Under the pieces are notes generated by a model. That model was not told where the DNA came from, searched no databases, and saw only the letters and a program-made list of their open reading frames with translations. DNA of 64,000 nt, from NCBI RefSeq assembly GCF_017742835.1, contig NZ_CP072392.1, forward strand, positions 1,906,385-1,970,384, written 5' to 3'. The number at the start of each line of letters is the position of its first letter. Position 1 is the first letter of the stretch. Source of the stretch: Aquabacter sp. L1I39 (GTDB taxonomy: Bacteria > Pseudomonadota > Alphaproteobacteria > Rhizobiales > Xanthobacteraceae). Shown one piece after another: positions 34,095 to 43,539 of this stretch. The position numbers and the translations under genes were made by a program.

Positions 34095-36749
34095 TCAGAA
34101 ATTTTCCAGCAGGCGCTCGATATAATCCAGCTCCAGCTGGGGCCGGTTGGTCTGTTCTAGCCGGCGGCGCAGCTCTTCCAGCACCTGGCGGGCGCGCTGT
34201 ACGTCCACTTCGTTCGGGACCTTCACGGTGAAGTCGTCGCCATAGTCCTGATTGCGGAGCGGGCGGCCGAGCGGGTCGGTGCGCGTGGCCTGCTCGCCCG
34301 AGGGGCCGCCGGGGCCCTGGCCGTCGGAATTGCCTTGCTGGGCCTCCGCCAGCGCCTGGGCGCCCTGGCGCAGAGCCTGGAGCGCGCGACCCTGGGAATC
34401 CAGCGCACCCTGGCCGTCACCTTGGCCAAGGGCGCCTTCCGCATCGCGCATGGCCTGCTCCGCGCGGCCGAAGGCGTCGCCGGCCCGGCCCATGGCGCCT
34501 TCCCCGTCCTCGCCTTCTCCCTGCCCTTGCTGCCCTTGCCCTTGCTGACCCTGGCCCTGGCCTTCCTGCATGCGGCGCAGATCGTCCAGCATCTTGCCGA
34601 GGCGCCGGCGCAGCTCCTGCTGGCCTTGCTGCAGGTCGCCATACTCGCCCGGCTCCCCTTGCTCGCCCTGTTGGCCTTGCTGTCCCCTCTGGCCGCGCTG
34701 CCCTTGCTGGCCCTGTTGACCCTGCTGGCCCTGGCGGAAGGTGCGATCCCGCAGCCGCTGCTGCTCCTGGATCATGTTGCCCAGCTCGCTCTGCTGGCCC
34801 TGCTGACGGCCCGCCTGGCGATTGCCGGGGCGCAGATTGTCCATCATGGCCTGCAATTCATCGAGCATCTGGCGCGCCGCATCGCGCGAGCCGGAGCGGG
34901 CGAGATTCTCGATCCGGTCCATCATGCGCTGCAGGTCCTGCGGGCGCAGGATGCGGGAATTCTGGTCGAGGGGGCGGGCGTCGGTGCCGCCGTCGCGCTT
35001 GGCCTCCTCCGCCAGCTGCCGCATCATCTTGTCCATGGCGGCGCGCAGATCCTGCATCAGCCGCTGGATTTCCTCGTCGCTGGCGCCGCGCTCCAGCGCC
35101 TCGCGCAGCGCCTGCTGGGCGGCGCGCAGCTCGCGCTGGGCGTCGGAGAGATTGCCGTCCTCGATGGCGATGGCCATTTCCCACAGATAGTCCACGACCC
35201 CGCGCAAATCGTCCTCGGTGCGCGCATTCTGCAGGCGCCAATAGGCCGAGCGCAGGCCGAGGAAGGTGCCCGCCTCCATGCCGAACTTGTCGGGCGCCAG
35301 GGTGAGGGCGGACAGCACCGTCTCCACGCGGCCGCGGGCTCCCACGTCGAGTGCGAGGGTGCGCCGCTCCTCGATGAGGGCGCGGGCGAGCGGATTGGAG
35401 AAGGAGCGGGCGGGCAGCCGGAAGGTCTTGGTCTCGCTGGAAGCCTCGTTGCCGGCCTCGTCCTTGACCTTCAGCGTGATCAGCACATTGGCCCCGGCCC
35501 AGGGATGGGCCACCAAATCCTTGGTGGTCTGGGCGCCGCTCTTGCCGCCCACAGGCAAGGCGAGGGCGAAGTCGGGCGCCGGCACCAGGGGCGTTCCGGC
35601 AGCCGGGGCCGGCCGGTCGGGACGGGCGAAGAAGGGGCGCTCGGGCGGCGCGGGGGCGAATTGGGCGCTCGCTTCCTTGGCTCCGTAATCGTCATCGATG
35701 CGATAGGCCAGCACGAGGGCATTGCGCGCACCGGCGTGCGGGTCCTTCACGAAGCTGATGGTGGGCAAGCTGTCCGGCTGCGCCTGGAAGCGCCAGACCA
35801 CCGCGCGCTGATCCGGTCCGGTGAAGGTCACCCCGCCGGACTGGGCGATGGTGAAGCGACGCTCCGTGGCGGCGCCGGGACGCGCCGGCTCGGGCGCCTT
35901 GGCGGGCTGGTCCTTGGCGGCTTGACCCTCGGCGGGGAGCGCCTCGCTGGGCTTCAGCTCGACGATGCCGAGATCGGTGCGAAGAGCGCTGGCGTCGAGC
36001 CCCACCGTGCGCACCACGAGGACGCTGCCGGCGGGCACGGAGATGGCGGTGCCCTGGGTCTGCGTCACCTCGTCGGAGCGCAAGCCTGGCAGCACCACGG
36101 GGGCGCGGCCCGTATAGCCGGGCGGATCAACCCAGGCATCGAGGCGATAGGGCGCCTGCACCACCGCGCCTTTCCAGTTGAAGGCGGACAGGATGCGCGA
36201 GACATGGTCGGAGCCGGCAAAAAAGAAGCTCGGCACGAGCAAGAGCAGCGCCAACGCCCGGAAGGCGCGGGGATCGCGGGCAGCCATGCCGGGGGTGGGG
36301 ATGCCCGCCTTCAGCCGGCGTACGCTCGCCAGGGTGCGGGCCATGTGCGCGCGCCACAAGGCGGCGCTCACCGGATCGTCCGGACGGGTGGCGATGTCGT
36401 CCGCCATGGTGGTGGCGGGGCGGTGGGCGAGGGCGCTGGATCGGTCGAGGCGCGCGAGCGCCTCGGCGCGGCTGGCGGGGCGCACCAGAGCCAGGGGCCA
36501 GAGTTGCCAGGCCATCAGCAGGGCGAACAGGCCGACGCCCACGATACGGCCTAATGGCGGAAGGGACAGCCATAGGCCAGCCCAGGACGCGGCCAGAAAG
36601 AGCGCGGCAACGATGCCAGCGCCCACCAGCACCGGCCAGATCCGTTCCCACAGGATGACGCGCCGCGCACGCGCCACTGCCCGCGCCAGATGCGCGCTTG
36701 CTTCCTGCTCCGCGGTGCGGATCTGATTTGATTCCGGTGTGGCGGCCAC
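34095..36749 (-). CDS. TIGR02302/DUF4175 family membrane protein with Gln/Gly-rich region
   Basis: 884 residues from GTG 36749, where GGAGGG lies four to five bases upstream; GTG 36800 would add 17 residues. Two or three membrane segments lie in the first 170 residues, then a large periplasmic part with an Ig-like region (VDPPGYTGRAPVVLPGLRSDE). From about residue 590 the chain becomes helical, then strongly low-complexity, with many GQQ/GQG triplets mixed with Arg- and Glu-rich helices. The family is conserved in alphaproteobacteria and its function is unknown. The gene is transcribed in the same direction as the neighbouring xre-smr-mltA-tim44 group. Confidence 0.85.
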   Translation of the reverse strand: MAATPESNQIRTAEQEASAHLARAVARARRVILWERIWPVLVGAGIVAALFLAASWAGLWLSLPPLGRIVGVGLFALLMAWQLWPLALVRPASRAEALARLDRSSALAHRPATTMADDIATRPDDPVSAALWRAHMARTLASVRRLKAGIPTPGMAARDPRAFRALALLLLVPSFFFAGSDHVSRILSAFNWKGAVVQAPYRLDAWVDPPGYTGRAPVVLPGLRSDEVTQTQGTAISVPAGSVLVVRTVGLDASALRTDLGIVELKPSEALPAEGQAAKDQPAKAPEPARPGAATERRFTIAQSGGVTFTGPDQRAVVWRFQAQPDSLPTISFVKDPHAGARNALVLAYRIDDDYGAKEASAQFAPAPPERPFFARPDRPAPAAGTPLVPAPDFALALPVGGKSGAQTTKDLVAHPWAGANVLITLKVKDEAGNEASSETKTFRLPARSFSNPLARALIEERRTLALDVGARGRVETVLSALTLAPDKFGMEAGTFLGLRSAYWRLQNARTEDDLRGVVDYLWEMAIAIEDGNLSDAQRELRAAQQALREALERGASDEEIQRLMQDLRAAMDKMMRQLAEEAKRDGGTDARPLDQNSRILRPQDLQRMMDRIENLARSGSRDAARQMLDELQAMMDNLRPGNRQAGRQQGQQSELGNMIQEQQRLRDRTFRQGQQGQQGQQGQRGQRGQQGQQGEQGEPGEYGDLQQGQQELRRRLGKMLDDLRRMQEGQGQGQQGQGQQGQGEGEDGEGAMGRAGDAFGRAEQAMRDAEGALGQGDGQGALDSQGRALQALRQGAQALAEAQQGNSDGQGPGGPSGEQATRTDPLGRPLRNQDYGDDFTVKVPNEVDVQRARQVLEELRRRLEQTNRPQLELDYIERLLENF

Positions 36750-36868
36750 GAACCCTCCGAACACCAGCCCGTCCAAGCCACGAAGTCTAGCATGACGCAC
36801 GGGCGACGCCAGCGGTGGCGCGGCCGTGGCCGGTCACGACTGGTTCAGCGGGCCAGAATGCGCGCGCC

Positions 36869-37234
36869 TCAACCGCGCCGGCGCAGGATCTTCAGCCGGC
36901 CCAGCAACTCCGCCACCGCTTCCGGCGGCAGCAATGCAATTTCCTTGGCCAGGAGATTGGCAAGCTCGGTGGCCTCCGGCGTCAGGCCGGCCGTGTCCAC
37001 CACCACGCGAGGATGGGACAATTCGGCCAGGCGCTGGAGATCCTCTGCCTCGTCCCAGATGACGTTGAAATAGGCGATGATGCGCTGGACCATCGCCCAT
37101 GTGGGCTGGCCGCGCTTGCCGTTCTCAAGGGCGGAGAGATAGGTCGGCGTCACGCCGATGGCCTCGGCCATGGCGGTCAGCGTCACGCCGCGCTCGGCAC
37201 GCAGGTCGCGGATGCGACGGCCGAACGGGGTCAC
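36869..37234 (-). CDS. XRE-family helix-turn-helix regulator
   Basis: 121 residues. The helix-turn-helix is in the first 65 residues (RIRDLRAERGVTLTAMAEAIGV, then TPTYLSALENGKRG). A C-terminal helical part, LTPEATELANLLAKEIALLPPEAVAELL, probably dimerises. The start overlaps the smr stop by 4 bp. This small regulator is a constant member of the tim44-mltA-smr-xre order in Rhizobiales; its targets are not known to me. Confidence 0.88.
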   Translation of the reverse strand: MTPFGRRIRDLRAERGVTLTAMAEAIGVTPTYLSALENGKRGQPTWAMVQRIIAYFNVIWDEAEDLQRLAELSHPRVVVDTAGLTPEATELANLLAKEIALLPPEAVAELLGRLKILRRRG

Positions 37235-37857
37235 GGCACGTCTCCCCAGTCCCTGTCCCCCCAGCCCCGATCCGTCCCCTCCCGGCGGCGGCGCACCCGC
37301 ACATAGAGCGCCCCTTCCCCGCCATGGCGACGGCTGGCGGTCTCAAAGCCCACCACATAGGGGCGCAGGCCCGGCTCCGACAGCCAGAGCGGCACCGCCC
37401 GGCGCAGCACGCCGCGCCGCTCCTCGCCCGGCAAGGGGGCGCCTTCCGCATCGCCCTTGCCAGTGATGACCAGGACCAAAGCGAAGCCGGCGGCATGGGC
37501 CTCCAGCAGGAAGAGCGTGAGCCGCCGATGGGCGGCGGCCTGTGTCATGCCATGCAGATCGAGCCGGGCATCCACATCCGCGCCCCGATTGAGGCGCCGC
37601 CGCAGCCGCGGCTCCATGGGGGCGAGGGGCGTCACCGGCGGGGCCGGCGTCGGGCGGGCAGGTCCGCCCTTCGCTTCCGCCTTGCGTGCCGGGCTCGGCT
37701 GGCCCTCGGCCGCCTCCGGCACGGGGACGGGCGCGGGGGGCGGCGGGGCGATCTCCAGGGCGGTGCGTCCCTTCAGGGGCGTGACCTGGCGCATGACATG
37801 ATGCCACAGCGCCTTTTCTTCCGGATTGAGCAGCCGAATGCGGCGCCGGCGGCTCAT
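37231..37857 (-). CDS. Smr/MutS2 C-terminal domain protein
   Basis: 208 residues. A basic, Pro-rich N-terminal half ends near residue 100, then the Smr domain begins with DARLDLHGMTQAAAHRRLTLFL, the LDLHG motif, and continues with ALVLVITGKGDAEGA. The GKG-type motif is the nuclease/DNA-binding loop of Smr domains. It may act as a nicking endonuclease or RNA-binding factor, but this single-domain group is poorly characterised. It overlaps both mltA and xre by 4 bp, indicating a tightly coupled operon. Confidence 0.88.
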   Translation of the reverse strand: MSRRRRIRLLNPEEKALWHHVMRQVTPLKGRTALEIAPPPPAPVPVPEAAEGQPSPARKAEAKGGPARPTPAPPVTPLAPMEPRLRRRLNRGADVDARLDLHGMTQAAAHRRLTLFLLEAHAAGFALVLVITGKGDAEGAPLPGEERRGVLRRAVPLWLSEPGLRPYVVGFETASRRHGGEGALYVRVRRRREGTDRGWGDRDWGDVP

Positions 37858-39125
37858 CGGGGTGCTCCGGCGGCGGCCGGCGCCTGGCGCGGCGCCAGCA
37901 GGAAAAAGGCGCCGGGATGCCGGATACCGCCCGCAATGCGCCCCGCCTCCACCCCCGCTCCGAAGAAGAGGTCGGCCCGCGCCGGGCCGACAATGGCCGA
38001 GCCGGTGTCCTGCGCGATCATGAGGTGGCGGAACGTGGTGGGGACAGGGCCGCCCAGCGGCAGGTCGGCGGCGATGAAGAAAGGCGTGCCATAGCCGTGC
38101 CGCGCCCGGTCCACCGCGATGGAGCGCAGCGGCGTCAGCGGCACCCCTTCCGCCCCGAGGGCGCCGGCCTCGGCGGGCAGGTCCACGGCCTTGAAGAAGA
38201 CGAAGGAACGGTTCTCCCGCATCAGCGCCCGTCCGGCCGCGGGATCGGCCTCGATATAGGCGCGGATGCGCTCCATGCTCATCTCGTTGCGTGGCACCAG
38301 GCCGCGCTGGATCAGGAGGCGGCCGACGGGGAGATAGGGGTAGCCATTATGGCCGTCATAATTGAGCCGGAGCACCCCGCCATCGGTGAGGCGGATGCGC
38401 CCTGACCCCTGGATCTGCATGAAGAACAGATCCACGGGATGCCGCAGATAGCAGATTTCCAGGCCCTGGTCCCGCAATGCCCCGTCCTCGATGGCGGCGC
38501 GGTCGTAATAGGGCACCAGCCGGGCGCCCTCCTTGCGCAGGGCGCCGCCGCGATTGCTCTCGGCGGGTGGAGCCGTGGGGATGAAGTCCTTCGGGCGGGC
38601 ATAGACGGGCACGGTGAAATCGGCGGTGGGCACGCGCGAGCCCTCCACTTCCACCTCGTAATAGCCGGTCAGGAAGCCTGGCGGATTGGCGTCGGGCACG
38701 ATGCGATAGGGGCGGAAATTGGCCTCGAAGAACAAGCGCGCCACCGGGTCGGAGGGGGTGCGGGTGCCGAGTGCCGCGACCGCGTCGCAAGCGTGCCTCA
38801 AGCCCGAAAGCAAGGCAGGATTGGAGGTGGGGCCGCGTTCCGGCGGCGGCGCCTTGAGCGCGGCGCAGCTTGTCAGGAAGGTGCGGAAGGCCGCGCCCGC
38901 CTTGTCCTCTTGCCAGCCCGGGAGAGCGGCATAGGCGACCGGCTCCAGGCGCGCGGCCTCCAGCCGGGGCGGCGGGGCGAGGGAAACGGGCGGAGCCGGC
39001 TTTGCCAGTGCCGCAGTCGATTGGGCAATGAGAAAGAGGACCGGCACTAGGCCCGCGCGCAGGCTGGCGCGCGGCGCGCAGCCGCCCTCGGGCGTCCTGC
39101 CTCGCCGCCGCCCGTCCCGCGCCAT
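37854..39125 (-). CDS. mltA: membrane-bound lytic murein transglycosylase A
   Basis: 423 residues from ATG 39125, with GAGGA upstream. A long Arg-rich N-terminus precedes a signal-like hydrophobic stretch (AGLVPVLFLIAQSTAALAK). It lacks an obvious lipobox, so it may be periplasmic rather than lipid-anchored. The MltA domain has FLTGYYEVEVEGSR, then FFMQIQGSGRIRLTDG. The 3D domain has LMIAQDTGSAIVGPARADLFFG, with the catalytic Asp. It cleaves peptidoglycan glycan strands to 1,6-anhydro products. It is 8 bp after tim44 and overlaps smr by 4 bp. Confidence 0.92.
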   Translation of the reverse strand: MARDGRRRGRTPEGGCAPRASLRAGLVPVLFLIAQSTAALAKPAPPVSLAPPPRLEAARLEPVAYAALPGWQEDKAGAAFRTFLTSCAALKAPPPERGPTSNPALLSGLRHACDAVAALGTRTPSDPVARLFFEANFRPYRIVPDANPPGFLTGYYEVEVEGSRVPTADFTVPVYARPKDFIPTAPPAESNRGGALRKEGARLVPYYDRAAIEDGALRDQGLEICYLRHPVDLFFMQIQGSGRIRLTDGGVLRLNYDGHNGYPYLPVGRLLIQRGLVPRNEMSMERIRAYIEADPAAGRALMRENRSFVFFKAVDLPAEAGALGAEGVPLTPLRSIAVDRARHGYGTPFFIAADLPLGGPVPTTFRHLMIAQDTGSAIVGPARADLFFGAGVEAGRIAGGIRHPGAFFLLAPRQAPAAAGAPR

Positions 39126-39133
39126 GGCCGTCC

Positions 39134-39847
39134 TCACTGCGCGGCTTCGGTCGCCACCAGCTTCCAATTGGGGTCGCGGGCGCCGAGCTCGCGGGCGAAG
39201 GTCCACACATCCGTCACGTCGGCCACGGTGTCGGGGCTGCCGTCCACCACCGTGCCGTCCTTGGCGCGGGTGCAGGAGATGAGCTTAGAGACGAAGCGCA
39301 CGGTCACCTGCGCGGTGGCGCCCTTCAGGCTGGCGTCCAGCAGGTCCGCTTTCTCGATGGACACGAAGCGCGATTCCATCACCTCGCCCCGGCCTTCGCG
39401 GTCGGAGATGGCGGAGACGAAGCCGTCATAGACATCCTTGGCGAGCAGGTCCTTGAGCATGCGGCGGTCGCCATTGGCGAAGGCCAGCACGATCATCTCA
39501 TAGGCGGATTTGGCGCCGGTGAGGAAGTGCTTGGCGTCGAAGTCCGGCTCGCGGGCGGCGATCTCGTCCAGCGTGTTGGCGAGGGGGGTGCCCTCCTGCG
39601 CCACGCCGTCCCAGCGATAGGCGGCTGGTTCGGCTTCCTCAACCGGTTCCACGCGGCCGGGGCCGTCCGCATTGCGTTCCGGCAGCTTCACCACCTTGTC
39701 GGAGGCGGGCGTCGGGCGGGCGGCGTCGCGCGAATAGGGATCGTAAGGCGGGCGTTCCCGTCCGGTCCGCTGTCCCAGCACGCTGCGCAGCCGGATGAAG
39801 ATGAACACCGCCAGGGCCAGGAAGATGATTGTGTAGATGTCGAGCAC
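39134..39847 (-). CDS. Tim44/TimA family adaptor protein
   Basis: 237 residues from GTG 39847, where the conserved N-terminal anchor begins (LDIYTIIFLALAVFIFIRL). After a charged linker the Tim44-like domain starts near 85 with FDAKHFLTGAKSAYEMIVLAFANGD, followed by LLAKDVYDGF and ADVTDVWTFARE. The alphaproteobacterial homologue of the mitochondrial import-motor subunit is membrane-bound; its cargo role in bacteria is unproven. It is first in the order tim44-mltA-smr-xre. In many relatives fxsA and secB lie next to it; here a tricarboxylate transporter operon does. Confidence 0.88.
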   Translation of the reverse strand: MLDIYTIIFLALAVFIFIRLRSVLGQRTGRERPPYDPYSRDAARPTPASDKVVKLPERNADGPGRVEPVEEAEPAAYRWDGVAQEGTPLANTLDEIAAREPDFDAKHFLTGAKSAYEMIVLAFANGDRRMLKDLLAKDVYDGFVSAISDREGRGEVMESRFVSIEKADLLDASLKGATAQVTVRFVSKLISCTRAKDGTVVDGSPDTVADVTDVWTFARELGARDPNWKLVATEAAQ

Positions 39848-40319
39848 TGCGCTTCGCCATGCCTCCGGCGACACGACAAGGCCGTGTGCGCCTCGATTGC
39901 GTTGATGCGGAACAGGTCCCCGCCCGGCGCGGTGCGCCTCTTGGATCCCTCTTCCCGTTTTCGTCCCCCGCGGTCCGGCGCGCCAGCCCCCAGCCTGCGC
40001 CTGTCCCGCACTTTGAACTGCTGGCGCATCACACCACAAGATCGTGGCACAATACCGCCCGGCCATGCGACGGTGCCCGGCTTTTTCCGGCTTCCCTCGC
40101 AGCGCCTGTCCCTAATGTACGGTGCGATTTCCAGGATTCCAGACCGCGATACGTCGCGTATGTCTTTCAAGGCGACCTTACGTCATCGCGCGCCTTTGCG
40201 CCACAAGGACCGACAGAGGACGCCGATCCCTCGTTGACCCGCCGCGCGGGGTCGCCTAACGTCGAGTCTAAACGATTAAATCGAACTGCCTCGAAGCAGT
40301 CATACGGGAGGACGACACC
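39848..40319. other. divergent intergenic region between tim44 and tctC
   Basis: 472 bp with no convincing gene. It carries promoters for both directions. The best rightward candidate is at 40234-40262. At 40148-40162 GATACGTCGCGTATG contains the inverted repeat ATACG-TCG-CGTAT, a possible operator for the transporter operon, although no regulator gene is adjacent. Confidence 0.4.
40234..40262 (+). promoter_or_regulatory. candidate sigma-70 promoter of tctCBA
   Basis: TTGACC and TAACGT are separated by exactly 17 bases, ending 57 bp before the tctC start codon. The -35 element is a five-of-six match and the -10 element is weaker. Confidence 0.4.
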
Positions 40320-41303
40320 ATGAAACGCCTGCTTCGCGTGGCGCTGGGCGCCGCCGCTTGCGCCCTTACGGCCCTGTCTCCAGCGGCTGTCACTTCGGCC
40401 CTTGCCGCCTATCCCGACCGTCCCATCAGCCTCATTGTCCCATGGGGCGCAGGTGGCGGCACCGATGCGGTGGCGCGGATCGTGGCCTCGCTCCTGGAGC
40501 GGGACCTCGGCCAGCCCGTGGCGGTGGTGAACCGCACCGGCGGCCAGGGCGTGGTGGGCCATCAGGCCATCGCGGACGCGACGCCGGACGGCTACACCAT
40601 CGGCATCCTCACCGTCGAAATCGCCATGATGCACTGGCAGGGGCTGACCAAGCTCGACCCCGCCTCCTACACCCCGCTCGCCCTGATGAACGAGGATCCG
40701 GCCGGCATCCAGGTGAAGGCAGATGCGCCCTACAAGACGCTGGACGACCTCTTGGCGGATGTGAAGAAGGCGCCCGGCAAGTTCAAGGCCTCGGGCACCG
40801 GGCAGGGCGGCATCTGGCATTTGGCGCTCGCCGGCATGCTGTCGTCGCTCAAGATGGAACCGGGCAGCATGCCCTGGGTGCCGAGCCAGGGCGCGGCCTC
40901 GGGGCTGCAGGACCTGATGGCGGGCGGCGTCCAGGTGGTCGCCTGCTCGCAGCCGGAGGCGCGCTCCCTCATCGATGCGGGGCGGGTGAAGAGCCTCGTC
41001 ATCATGGCGCCCGAGCGGTCCAAGCTGTTTCCGAACGTGCCGACCTTGAAGGAGGCCACCGGTTCCCCCTGGACCATCGGTGCCTGGCGCGGCATTGCCG
41101 GCCCCAAGGGGCTGCCCAAGGAGGTGTCGGACAAGCTCCAGGCGGCGCTCAAGAAAATCTATGAGAGCAAGGAATATCAGGACTTCCTGACCAATCGCGG
41201 CTTTGGCGGGCGCTTCGCGGAAGGAGAGGCTTTTGCCACCTTCATGAGCAAGAGCGATGCCGATCTCGGTGCCGTCATGAAGGAAGTGGGACTCGCCAAG
41301 TAG
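40320..41303 (+). CDS. tctC: tripartite tricarboxylate transporter substrate-binding protein (TctC/Bug family)
   Basis: 327 residues with a signal peptide (LLRVALGAAACALTALSP...ALAAYPDRP, cleaved near residue 31). YPDRPISLIVPWGAGGGTDAVARIVAS is the Bug-family N-terminal motif, and VVNRTGGQGVVGHQAIADATPDGYTIG is the ligand-loop segment. GGGAGG lies upstream of the ATG. It captures an organic acid in the periplasm for the TctA/TctB membrane complex encoded next. Ligands of such receptors are diverse carboxylates, so citrate should not be assumed. Confidence 0.92.
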   Translation: MKRLLRVALGAAACALTALSPAAVTSALAAYPDRPISLIVPWGAGGGTDAVARIVASLLERDLGQPVAVVNRTGGQGVVGHQAIADATPDGYTIGILTVEIAMMHWQGLTKLDPASYTPLALMNEDPAGIQVKADAPYKTLDDLLADVKKAPGKFKASGTGQGGIWHLALAGMLSSLKMEPGSMPWVPSQGAASGLQDLMAGGVQVVACSQPEARSLIDAGRVKSLVIMAPERSKLFPNVPTLKEATGSPWTIGAWRGIAGPKGLPKEVSDKLQAALKKIYESKEYQDFLTNRGFGGRFAEGEAFATFMSKSDADLGAVMKEVGLAK

Positions 41304-41318
41304 GCGCGGCGCCTTGAT

Positions 41319-41341
41319 GCGTCCCGCCCCTGGCGGGACGC
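41319..41341 (+). terminator. intra-operon hairpin after tctC
   Basis: GCGTCCCGCC-CCT-GGCGGGACGC is a perfect 10-bp stem 15 bp after the tctC stop and 60 bp before tctB. It has no U-tract, so a role in protecting the binding-protein mRNA or partial termination is more likely than full termination. Confidence 0.55.
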
Positions 41342-41401
41342 GGTCGGCCGATCGTCGCGGAGCCAAAGCGGGGCCGCAGGCCTTGCAGGCGGGGAGCCCC
41401 C

Positions 41402-41866
41402 ATGCGTGTCAATGACCTGATCCTGTCTTTGCTTGTACTGATTGCCGCGGCAGCCCTCGCCGCCGTCTCCTTCACCTTGCCCCCCATACCTGGCCAACGG
41501 TTTGGCGCCGCGGTATTCCCGCTTACCGTCGCCTGCGGCGCCGCCTTGTGCGGCGTCATCCTGGCGGTGCGCGCGTTGCGGTCCGGCGCGGGCCCGGCCG
41601 TCTCGCTGTCCTGGGTGCAGGAGAAGGGCGCGCTGCCGCGCGTGGCCATGACCCTCGCCCTCATCGTCTTCTACATCTTCGCTGCGCCGGCCCTCGGCTT
41701 CGTCGCCACCGCCATTCTCACCTTGCTGGGCCTGTTCCTGGTGCTGCGGGTGCCCTTGCCGGTGGGGATTCCCGTGGCGGCGGTGACGGCCGTGGCCGTC
41801 TATTTCGCCTTCGCCAACCTGCTGCGCGTGCCGCTGCCCCGCGGCTTCATCGAAGGATGGCTGTGA
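41402..41866 (+). CDS. tctB: tripartite tricarboxylate transporter small membrane subunit TctB
   Basis: 154 residues with four hydrophobic segments (about 4-24, 38-56, 79-97 and 103-140), the usual TctB layout. The N-terminal MRVNDLILSLLVLIAAAALA and a Phe/Gly-rich loop (PPIPGQRFGAAVFPL) fit the family. It is the small partner of TctA in this cation-coupled secondary transporter. Its stop overlaps the TctA start by one base. Confidence 0.9.
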   Translation: MRVNDLILSLLVLIAAAALAAVSFTLPPIPGQRFGAAVFPLTVACGAALCGVILAVRALRSGAGPAVSLSWVQEKGALPRVAMTLALIVFYIFAAPALGFVATAILTLLGLFLVLRVPLPVGIPVAAVTAVAVYFAFANLLRVPLPRGFIEGWL

Positions 41867-43356
41867 TGGGCGCGATCGAGACCGGCATCGGCATGGTGCT
41901 GCACTGGAACGTCATCCTCACCATCGTGGCGGCGTCCGCCTTCGGCCTGGTGGTGGGGGCCATACCGGGCCTTACCGCCACCATGGCCATCGCCCTCCTG
42001 GTGCCCATCACCTTCTTCATGGACCCGATCCCGGCGGTGGGCGCGATGATCGCTTGCTCCGCCATGGCCATCTTCGCCGGCGACATTCCGAGCACGCTCA
42101 TGCGCATGCCCGGCACCCCCGCCTCCGCCGCCTATACGGACGAGTGCTACGCCATGACCCGCAAGGGGCAGGCGCAGGTGGCACTGGGCGCCAACGTGCT
42201 GTTCTCGGCGCTGGGCGGACTGTTCGGCACGGCGGTGCTCATCGTCTCCGCGCCGCTGCTGGCCGAGGTGGCGCTGGGCTTTTCCTCGTTCGAATATTTC
42301 TGGCTGGCCCTGCTCGGCCTGCTCTGCGCCATCTTCATCGGCACCGGCTCGCCGTTGAAGGGGCTTCTGTCTTTGTTCCTCGGACTGTTTATCGCCTCCA
42401 TCGGCATCGACAATCCGGCCGGTGTGCCGCGCTTCACCTTCGGCAACGCGGAATTGCTGGGCGGCGTGGATTTCATCCCCGCGATGATCGGCCTCTTCGC
42501 CGTCTCCGAGGTGCTGCGCGCCATGGCCTCCGGGGCGCCGGATTGGGAGGTGAAGCAGACCGCCATCGGCAATCCCCTCAAGGGCTGGGGCCGCATGATG
42601 GTCCAGTATTGGCCCCAGCAGGTGCGCGGCAATGTGACCGGCACCGCCATCGGCATCCTGCCTGGGGCGGGCGCCGATATCGCCGCCTGGGTGTCCTATG
42701 CCATGAGCCGGAAATTCTCCAAGCAGCCGGAGAAGTTCGGCACCGGGCATGTGGAAGGCATCATCGAGAGCACGTCCTCCAACAATGCAGCGCTGGCTGG
42801 CGCCTGGGTGCCGGCTTTGGTGTTCGGCATTCCCGGTGACAGCATCACGGCGGTGGTCATCGGCGTGCTCTATCTGAAGGGACTCAATCCGGGGCCGACC
42901 CTGTTCCTCAACAACCCGGAATCCATCTATGCCGTGTTCACCATCTTCATCCTCGCCAACATCGCCATGATCCCCTTGGGTCTTTTGGCGCTGAAGGCGG
43001 GCACCGCCTTGCTGCGGGTGCCCCGGCGGCTGATGATGCCCATCATCCTCCTGTTCTGCATGGTGGGCTCCTATGCGGTGAACAACTCGGTCTATGGCAT
43101 CGTGCTGATGCTGGTGTTCGGCGTGCTGGGCTTCCTGATGGAGGAGCACGAGGTGCCGATCGCGCCCTGTGTGTTGGGCATCGTGCTCGGCAAGCTGCTG
43201 GAAGAATCTTTCGTCACCTCCATGATCAAAGCGGACGGAGATTTGCTGGCCTTTTTCGAGCGTCCGGTGGCGGCGGGGCTGGGCATCGTGACCTTGCTGG
43301 TGATGGCGCTACCGCTGGTGCAGGCGGTGCGGCGACGCAAGGCGGTGGCGGGTTGA
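41866..43356 (+). CDS. tctA: tripartite tricarboxylate transporter large permease TctA
   Basis: 496 residues from ATG 41866; an in-frame ATG at 41857 would add three. There are about 12 membrane segments. The two conserved family loops are visible: GLVVGAIPGLTATMAIALLVP near residue 25, and GILPGAGADIAAWVSYAMSR in the second half with a GxGxD-like turn. EGIIESTSSNNAALAGAWVPALVFGIPGD is also typical. It translocates the carboxylate delivered by TctC. Confidence 0.93.
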   Translation: MGAIETGIGMVLHWNVILTIVAASAFGLVVGAIPGLTATMAIALLVPITFFMDPIPAVGAMIACSAMAIFAGDIPSTLMRMPGTPASAAYTDECYAMTRKGQAQVALGANVLFSALGGLFGTAVLIVSAPLLAEVALGFSSFEYFWLALLGLLCAIFIGTGSPLKGLLSLFLGLFIASIGIDNPAGVPRFTFGNAELLGGVDFIPAMIGLFAVSEVLRAMASGAPDWEVKQTAIGNPLKGWGRMMVQYWPQQVRGNVTGTAIGILPGAGADIAAWVSYAMSRKFSKQPEKFGTGHVEGIIESTSSNNAALAGAWVPALVFGIPGDSITAVVIGVLYLKGLNPGPTLFLNNPESIYAVFTIFILANIAMIPLGLLALKAGTALLRVPRRLMMPIILLFCMVGSYAVNNSVYGIVLMLVFGVLGFLMEEHEVPIAPCVLGIVLGKLLEESFVTSMIKADGDLLAFFERPVAAGLGIVTLLVMALPLVQAVRRRKAVAG

Positions 43357-43539
43357 CGCCTCCGCCTTGATTCTTCCTGAAATCTCCGCGATCTGTGCAG
43401 GGGGTGCGGATTCCTGCGCGCGTCGTCATGGGCGTGTGGAACGAATGGCGTACTCCAAGGTCTTAGTCAGGACCTTCCACGCCGCCGCGCCTTCATGCGC
43501 GGCATCGCCCCTCTCAGGACGAAAGCTCGGCGGACCCTC

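Noticed and set aside
34335..36554. 739-codon plus-strand frame antisense to the DUF4175 gene
   Set aside because: Its Leu/Ala/His-rich translation mirrors the opposite strand's repeats; no ribosome site or known domain.
41800..43149. 449-codon minus-strand frame antisense to tctA
   Set aside because: His- and Gln-rich translation typical of reverse-strand shadows; tctA on the other strand is unambiguous.
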